Position numbers and translations under genes: made by a program
Notes under the pieces: generated by a model
Told to the model about the DNA's origin: nothing
The model's input: the letters and a program-made list of their open reading frames with translations, nothing else
Databases searched by the model: none
In this document: positions 29,272 through 34,373 of the stretch, piece by piece
How positions within the stretch are numbered: the first letter of the stretch is position 1
Layout: the number at the start of each line of letters is the position of its first letter
NCBI RefSeq assembly: GCF_913055835.1
Contig: NZ_CAJXKQ010000038.1
Span: 1-34,373 of the forward strand
Reading direction: 5' to 3'
Source: an uncultured Marinobacter sp.
Lineage (GTDB): Bacteria; Pseudomonadota; Gammaproteobacteria; Pseudomonadales; Oleiphilaceae
DNA: 34,373 nt

Positions 29272-30108
29272 TTATTGGCCGGAATTCTTGAGTTCCTTTT
29301 TCAGGCGCTCGATGTCCTTCTTCACGCCGATCTTGTCGTTCAGCTTCAGCGCCCGCTCATAGGCGACGACTGCGGCTTCGGTGTGACCGGTGTTGTCCAG
29401 AATCGAACCTTCAGCCTTGAAGAGCTTCGCCTTTACCTGGTCGTGCATGTCCGCATCCGCGAACAGCGCCAGGCAACGTTGGAGCTGTTCCAGAACCTCT
29501 TCCTGGTTCTCTGCTTCCTTATCCAGCTTCAGGGCAAAGTCGGCCACTTCCTCAGAGACGAGGGCCGCGGTGCTGCGCTGGTACCGGTCCGGCGTTTCCA
29601 GTCCGTGATTGGCGGCGTACTCGGCAATATCCATTGCCGTTTTCAGCTCGCCCACGTCCAGGTACCAAACCATCAGAGTCATCAGCACATCGTCCTGCTG
29701 ACCTTTGCCACCTTCCAGAACGCCTTGAACGTAGCTTTCGTAGTTCGGCAGGAGCTCCCGCTTCGCTTCGATCTTTCGCTCAATGCTCTGGATGTCGGAC
29801 AGGCGCCGGATATCCTCGACGATCGCGGCCTTGTGCAGCTCATAGGAATCTCCTTGAGGCCTGGCTGGCGTGGCCTGCGATGCCTCTGCCTTCGCACGGG
29901 CACGGTCGAAGTGCTTGCGGGCAGGGCTCGGCCGGGGTTTTCCACCCTCTCCACGGTTGTAGGGGTTGGGCCGTTCCTTGCCCGGGGCTTCTGCCCGTTC
30001 CTGGTCTTTGGCCTTGGCTTCCTGCTGGGCCTTTTCCAAATCCTCGGCCGCAGCCGCCTCGCGGGCGGCGCGGACCTGTTCAAAGCGTTTCTTTGCTGGG
30101 CTGACCAT
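29272..30108 (-). CDS. M: Terminase small subunit M (P2 gpM) with a duplicated N-terminal motif
   Basis: This 278-residue protein recognises cos and brings it to the large subunit. I start it at ATG 30108 (MVSPAKKRF), which has an AAGGGGG box and matches the P2 opening. The core (about 90-278) is typical gpM: ELLPNYESYVQGVLEGGKGQQDDVLMTLMVWYLDVG and KAMDIAEYA-like helices, ending GVKKDIERLKKELK. The N-terminal SPA-[KR]-K-[RH]-F motif occurs twice, at 3-9 and 61-67, joined by a charged linker, making the N-terminus longer than in P2 (about 247 residues in total). Confidence 0.94.
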   Translation of the reverse strand: MVSPAKKRFEQVRAAREAAAAEDLEKAQQEAKAKDQERAEAPGKERPNPYNRGEGGKPRPSPARKHFDRARAKAEASQATPARPQGDSYELHKAAIVEDIRRLSDIQSIERKIEAKRELLPNYESYVQGVLEGGKGQQDDVLMTLMVWYLDVGELKTAMDIAEYAANHGLETPDRYQRSTAALVSEEVADFALKLDKEAENQEEVLEQLQRCLALFADADMHDQVKAKLFKAEGSILDNTGHTEAAVVAYERALKLNDKIGVKKDIERLKKELKNSGQ

Positions 30109-30118
30109 TACGTCCCCC

Positions 30119-31126
30119 TTACACCATCGTGATGTTTTCAACGACTGCGCCGGCACCGAAGTCCTCGATCACGTAGGCATCGTTGGAGGACTCGAAGTTC
30201 TCGATGCGGTTACGGCGCGGGTTGTCGATGATGTGACGGCGGCGGCCACCTTGCTGCCAGTAGATGGACAGGTTCTCCAGGGTGGTGATCATCAGGGTGC
30301 CGTCCGGGATGTACGGCACCTGAATGCCCTGCAGGCCGCCGATGCGCTTCTGGCTCACCAGCAGATCCAGTGCCTGCTGTTCGGTCGGGGCGTTGGACTG
30401 GTTGATCAGCGGGAAGTACTTGTCGGACATCAGAGTGCGTCCGACCAGAACCACCATGTCCGGATTCTCGCGATACCAGGGATCAACCATGCTGTTCAGA
30501 ACATCGAAGACCAGAGCGTCGAGGTTCTTGTAGTCGCCGGTGTCGCCAATGGTTACTTGGCCAGAGGATGCAACCACCTCGTTCAGGACGCGCTCGGCAG
30601 CCTGCTCGCGATAATGCTGGAGCCAGCCCTTGTTCACATCCTGCAAGAGCGGGTTGGTAGAACGATTGGTGGCGGCTGCCGCGCTGGTGCCATTCCAGCC
30701 GATCATGATGCGGTCCAGGGCCTGCTGGCGAACGATGGCATCACGCAGCATGGCCTGGAAGTTCGGGAACTTCGCCCAGGCATCGATCTTGGAGTAGGGC
30801 ACGGCGGTGTCGAACTCGGTCAGGAAACACTCGTAACCATTGCCGGTGGTATCACTGACGTCGGACGGGGTCCGATCGTTGGCGCTGACGTCGGTACGGC
30901 CGGCGATGGTGGAGCCAACGCCCAGGCCAACCTTCTCGCCCTTGATCTCGTCCACACCGATCATGTTGATCCGACCCAGGAAATCACTGGATTCCTGCAT
31001 GCGGCGTTCCAGCGTTTGCTGGACGGTGGGAGTGACCGCGAAGGCCTCGGCGGCGGATTCAACGCCATTCAGCTTCGCGATCTGCTGCCGAAGCTTGTTG
31101 AACTGTACTCGGGATTCATTGCGCAT
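30119..31126 (-). CDS. N: Major capsid protein N (P2 gpN)
   Basis: This 335-residue protein is the major capsid precursor. I start it at ATG 31126 (MRNESRVQFNKLRQQIAKLNGV), behind an AAGGAAG box and matching the P2 opening; the frame upstream to 31171 overlaps O. Family blocks are MQESSDFLGRINMIGVDEIKGEKVGLGV, RSTNPLLQDVNKGWLQHYREQAAERVL and RNRIENFESSNDAYVIEDFGAGAVVENI. Confidence 0.96.
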   Translation of the reverse strand: MRNESRVQFNKLRQQIAKLNGVESAAEAFAVTPTVQQTLERRMQESSDFLGRINMIGVDEIKGEKVGLGVGSTIAGRTDVSANDRTPSDVSDTTGNGYECFLTEFDTAVPYSKIDAWAKFPNFQAMLRDAIVRQQALDRIMIGWNGTSAAAATNRSTNPLLQDVNKGWLQHYREQAAERVLNEVVASSGQVTIGDTGDYKNLDALVFDVLNSMVDPWYRENPDMVVLVGRTLMSDKYFPLINQSNAPTEQQALDLLVSQKRIGGLQGIQVPYIPDGTLMITTLENLSIYWQQGGRRRHIIDNPRRNRIENFESSNDAYVIEDFGAGAVVENITMV

Positions 31127-31139
31127 AGTCTGACTTCCT

Positions 31140-31967
31140 TCAGCAGTCGGTGAGGATTGCGTTTTCGCCACCGGTGGCGGGCGGACGCTGGCTGTGGTTG
31201 TGGGGGGATTTCTCCAGCTGGGTCTTCAGTTCGTTGAACTGCTGTTCCAGCGTTTCGTGGTCCTTCTTCAGCTGGCTGTAATGCCCCTGGGTTTTCTCCA
31301 GTTCGCTCCGCAGCTCCTGCGCTTCGGATACGAACAGGCCCAGCGTGCTCTCCAGATCCTTTTTGAAGTCGGCGAATTTGGCGGCGCCGGCTTCCCGGTG
31401 CTTGGTGAACAGAGCCTTCACCTTTTCGAACAGGCTGGGCTCTTCCGGGTCGCTGTCGGATTCGCCACCGGTTTCTTCGGTGAAGTCCAACTCGGTTTCC
31501 AGGGCAGCGGTGAACAGGTTTTCCGGGCGTTGCTTTCGGTCGTTCAGCGGGTTGGTTTTGGCGCTGGCACTGAACTGAAGCATCTCGGTACCGAGGGACG
31601 CTGGGGAGTCGGTGACGGCCAGACCTACCAGGTAGGCTTCGCCGGTATCTGAGAATTCCGGATCCACCTCGATGGAGGTGTAAATCTTCTGACGCTCCTT
31701 GTTCATGCTGACCAGGTCGTTGGTCGGCTCGATCTGGGCAAAGAGCTCCATCTTGCCGTCGGCGTTCTCTTCAGCCCGAAGTGCGTGGACATCACCCAGG
31801 GCTTTGAAAGGGCCATCGGCAAACATGCCGCGCATGTGCTCCAGCCAAACCCGGGCACCGTACTTCTGCGGGTTGAAGTTCTTGGCCATCTGCTCGATCC
31901 ACGCCCGGCTGATAGCCCGGCCATCGGTAGTGGCGCCTTCGGTGGCCACTCGGAACCATTTTTTCAT
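31140..31967 (-). CDS. O: Capsid scaffold and maturation protease O (P2 gpO)
   Basis: This 275-residue protein is scaffold and serine protease in one. The likely catalytic set is D15, H44 (WLEHMRG) and S98 (YTSIEV); the D-H spacing of 29 equals that of P2 gpO (D19, H48). The C-terminal third is a long coiled coil (about 205-258), the scaffold part, ending in a short tail. A GGAGAGG box precedes ATG 31967. It is divergent from P; the 162 bases between hold the late operator. Confidence 0.94.
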   Translation of the reverse strand: MKKWFRVATEGATTDGRAISRAWIEQMAKNFNPQKYGARVWLEHMRGMFADGPFKALGDVHALRAEENADGKMELFAQIEPTNDLVSMNKERQKIYTSIEVDPEFSDTGEAYLVGLAVTDSPASLGTEMLQFSASAKTNPLNDRKQRPENLFTAALETELDFTEETGGESDSDPEEPSLFEKVKALFTKHREAGAAKFADFKKDLESTLGLFVSEAQELRSELEKTQGHYSQLKKDHETLEQQFNELKTQLEKSPHNHSQRPPATGGENAILTDC

Positions 31968-32062
31968 GTTGCCTCTCCAGTGCCTGTTGGGCGATGCTTA
32001 CTCAGTTGTCATGCAAGTGCCCCCAGATTCGTGGGAAGGGCATTCAATGCCAACCTGCCGCC

Positions 32063-32085
32063 TTTGTGTCGATTCCCCATACAAA
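32063..32085. promoter_or_regulatory. Late operator dyad between P and O (TTTGT-N13-ACAAA)
   Basis: TTTGT (32063-32067) and ACAAA (32081-32085) are 13 bases apart. The dyad is centred at 32074, 56 bases before the P start and 107 bases before the O start, so it may serve one or both divergent late promoters. The same dyad occurs in front of FI, and a close version in front of V. Confidence 0.7.
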
Positions 32086-32129
32086 ACACCGCACGCTGAA
32101 CCCTCGCGCGCAGCCTTTACGCTGGCTGC

Positions 32130-33893
32130 ATGGATAAAGTCGTCGAATCGGAATACAGAGAACAGTTCGTCTCCGCCCGCACTCTGCTGTGGATGGGGTG
32201 GCGGCCTTCGCGCATTGCGGAGCACCTGGACATTAGCCCGCAGCTGATCAACGCCTGGCGAAAGCGATTCAAATGGGACGACGCTCCACCGATGGAACGG
32301 GTGGAGAGTTCGCTTGAATCTCGGATGATTCAGCTGATCTTCAAGGACCCGAAGGAAGGGAAGGACTACAAGGAAATCGATCTGCTAGGACGGCAGTTCG
32401 AACGGTTGGCTCGTGTCCATAAGTATGAGGAGACCGGCCGCGAATCGGATCTGAACCCGAAGATCCAGGAGCGGAACCGGGCGCCCAGAAAGGCCAAGAA
32501 CGATATCGGCGAGGAAGGCCTGGAACTGATCGAAAAAGCCTTCGATGAATCGCTTTTCGACTACCAGCACAAGTGGAAGGTGGCGGGCCTTACCCAACGG
32601 ATCCGGAACATTCTGAAGTCACGCCAGATCGGTGCAACCTGGTACTTTGCCCGGGAAGCGATCGTGGATGCGTTCCACACCGGCAAAAACAAGATCTTCC
32701 TCAGTGCCTCGAAGGCCCAGGCCCATGTTTTCCGGCAGTACATCGTCCAGTTCATCAAGGACACTTGCGGGGTTGAACTTCGAGGCGATCCGCTGGTGCT
32801 GCCCAATGGCGCCACCCTATATTTTCTCGGTACCAACGTCCGAACCGCCCAGAGTTACCACGGCGATCTGTACATGGATGAGTACTTCTGGATCCAGAAC
32901 TTCCAGGAGTTCCGGAAGGTGGCCTCCGGCATGGCCATGCACAAGAAGTGGAGCCAGACCTATTTCTCCACACCTTCCGCGATCACCCATGATGCCTACC
33001 CATTCTGGACCGGTGACCTGTTCAACAAACGCCGGGCCAAGGATAAGCGAGTAAGCATCGACACTTCCCATGCGGCACTTGCCAATGGTATGGCGTGTGG
33101 TGATGGCCAATGGCGCCAGATCGTTACCGTCGAAGATGCCATGGCAGGTGGGTGCGACCTGTTCGATATCGACCAGCTGCGCCTCGAGTACTCCGATGAT
33201 GAATACGCGAACCTGCTGATGTGCCAGTTCGTGGATGACACCCACGCCGTGTTCCCCTTGGCCAAGCTGCAGCGCTGCATGGTGGACAGTTGGGTGGAAT
33301 GGCGAGACCTGAAGCCGTACACCGATCGACCGCTCGGTGATGGTGCGGTCTGGATTGGTTACGATCCGGCAGGCGGCAGCGAGGATGGAGACGGCGCCGG
33401 TGTTGCCGTGGTGTCTCCATCAAGATCCAACCTCAAGCCCCACCGGGTAATCGAGAAACAGCGCTTCCGGGGCCTGGACTATGAACAGCAGGCCGAGGAG
33501 ATCCGCAAGCTCACTCATCGCTACAACGTCGCCTACATCGGCATCGATACCACCGGCCTGGGTGAAGCTGTCGCCGAGTTAGTGGAGAAGTTCTTCCCCG
33601 CGGTAACACGATTCAACTACAGCCCGGATGTTAAAGCCCGTCTGGTGATCAAAACCCAGAACATCATCGACCGCGGCCGCCTCCAGTTTGACGCCGGCTG
33701 GAGCGATCTGGCCCAGAGCTTTATGGCAATCCGCCGGGGGATGACCGATTCCCAACGCCACATCACATACAAATCCGGCCGTCGTGAAGACACCGGCCAC
33801 GCCGATCTGGCATGGGCGGTAATGCACGCACTGGCAAATGAACCCCTCGAAGGGCCAACCGAACAAGGTGGCAGCATGATGGAGATTTATTGA
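32130..33893 (+). CDS. P: Terminase large subunit P (P2 gpP)
   Basis: This 587-residue packaging ATPase and nuclease has the N-terminal helix-turn-helix of gpP (ARTLLWMGWRPSRIAEHLDISPQLINAWRKRFKWDD). The ATPase part has SRQIGATWYFAREA (Walker A-like) and GDLYMDEYFW (Walker B-like). The nuclease part has WIGYDPAGG, YIGIDTTGLGEAV and DLAWAVMHAL with its acidic residues present. No ribosome binding site precedes ATG 32130. Its stop overlaps the portal start (TGATG). Confidence 0.96.
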   Translation: MDKVVESEYREQFVSARTLLWMGWRPSRIAEHLDISPQLINAWRKRFKWDDAPPMERVESSLESRMIQLIFKDPKEGKDYKEIDLLGRQFERLARVHKYEETGRESDLNPKIQERNRAPRKAKNDIGEEGLELIEKAFDESLFDYQHKWKVAGLTQRIRNILKSRQIGATWYFAREAIVDAFHTGKNKIFLSASKAQAHVFRQYIVQFIKDTCGVELRGDPLVLPNGATLYFLGTNVRTAQSYHGDLYMDEYFWIQNFQEFRKVASGMAMHKKWSQTYFSTPSAITHDAYPFWTGDLFNKRRAKDKRVSIDTSHAALANGMACGDGQWRQIVTVEDAMAGGCDLFDIDQLRLEYSDDEYANLLMCQFVDDTHAVFPLAKLQRCMVDSWVEWRDLKPYTDRPLGDGAVWIGYDPAGGSEDGDGAGVAVVSPSRSNLKPHRVIEKQRFRGLDYEQQAEEIRKLTHRYNVAYIGIDTTGLGEAVAELVEKFFPAVTRFNYSPDVKARLVIKTQNIIDRGRLQFDAGWSDLAQSFMAIRRGMTDSQRHITYKSGRREDTGHADLAWAVMHALANEPLEGPTEQGGSMMEIY

Positions 33894-34373
33894 TGACCAA
33901 ACCGCACGTTGAAGCTTTCACCTTCGGTGACCCGGTACCGGTAATGGACCGGTATGACATGCTGTATACCGGCTGCTGGATGGCTGGCATGGATTATTAC
34001 GAACCGCCGGTGGATCAATCGGCGCTCGCAAAGTCTTACCGCGCCACCGCTCACCATGGCAGTGCGCTCCAGGTGAAGCGGAACATCCTGGTGAAGTCCT
34101 TCCAGCCTACCCAGTACCTGAGCCGGCAGGATTTCTCTCGCATGGCGCTGGATTACCTGGTGTTCGGCAACCTCTATGGTGAGCAGCTGACCAACCGGCT
34201 TGGCAACCTGGTACGGATCCGGCCTGCTCTGGCGAAGTACTGCCGGCGCGGTGTTGAGGAGGATCAGTACTGGTGGGTTCACGACTGGGAGCAGAAACAG
34301 GAGTTTCCTCGAGGAAGCATCGTTCATCTGATGGAGCCGGATATCGACCAGGAACTCTATGGCGTTCCGGATT
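33893..34373 (+). CDS. Q: Portal protein, N-terminal part (P2 gpQ family), runs off the right edge
   Basis: ATG 33893 overlaps the P stop. The 160 complete codons encode the portal N-terminus: TFGDPVPVMDRYDMLYTGCW, YYEPPVDQSALAKSYRATAHHGSAL, RQDFSRMALDYLVFGNLYGE and GSIVHLMEPDIDQELYGVPD. The reading frame continues at base 1 if the last T and first T are the same base. See the entry at 1-504. Confidence 0.95.
   Translation, partial: MTKPHVEAFTFGDPVPVMDRYDMLYTGCWMAGMDYYEPPVDQSALAKSYRATAHHGSALQVKRNILVKSFQPTQYLSRQDFSRMALDYLVFGNLYGEQLTNRLGNLVRIRPALAKYCRRGVEEDQYWWVHDWEQKQEFPRGSIVHLMEPDIDQELYGVPD

Overview
The window is the genome of a P2-like temperate myophage, about 34.4 kb, apparently complete and opened inside the portal gene. 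The portal N-terminus runs off the right edge and its C-terminus enters at the left edge. All P2-type head, tail and lysis modules are present, no host gene is visible, and the tRNA 3' end expected at one side of an integrated prophage is missing. A circular (excised, virion or circularised-contig) molecule is therefore the simplest reading. GC is high in the core modules. The spanin, tail and integrase types point to a gammaproteobacterial host, perhaps a marine group such as Marinobacter or Halomonas; the host genus is inference only.

Layout. Positions 1-504: portal C-terminus, then a strong terminator, a P2-like cos candidate (607-625) and an AT-rich block of TGTAACA/TGTTACA heptads bounded by a perfect 23-bp inverted repeat (729-1007), a candidate origin. 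Positions 1145-2650: P4-type tyrosine integrase on the minus strand, with upstream arm-type repeats exactly 200 bp apart and a terminator-like hairpin. Positions 2651-10889: a tightly packed leftward early operon. It holds an excisionase-like protein, several unknowns, two small genes (3227-3403 and 3953-4114), a DksA/TraR-type zinc protein, an antirepressor-like DNA-binding protein, a 902-residue zinc-ribbon/Toprim/helicase replication protein, a two-domain Ogr/Delta-type late activator and three small ribbon-helix-helix-like proteins. Positions 10890-10977: the lysis-lysogeny switch. Positions 10978-13741: rightward S24-type repressor followed by two membrane proteins of unknown role, one with a C-terminal WYL-like domain.

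Positions 13758-31967 are the leftward late genes, from D back to O in P2 order: D, U, T, E/E' (with a -1 frameshift signal), FII, FI, a lipoprotein SGNH hydrolase moron where the tail-fibre chaperone G would be, H, I, J, W, a small baseplate-associated ORF, V, S, R, the lysis genes (nested LysC/LysB spanins, holin, muramidase, coiled-coil membrane protein), X, L, M, N and O. Terminase P and portal Q (32130 to the edge) are transcribed divergently from O.

The genes work together as in P2, but with P4-like regulatory and replicative parts. The two-domain activator is the natural partner of a dyad TTTGT-N13-ACAAA (with a one-base variant at one site) that I find in front of P, FI and V. Replication probably uses the primase-helicase on an iteron-like origin instead of a P2 gpA nickase. 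Lysogeny is set by the repressor acting on the dyads at 10901-10960. The lipoprotein hydrolase and the two membrane proteins are candidate lysogenic-conversion, exclusion or defence genes.
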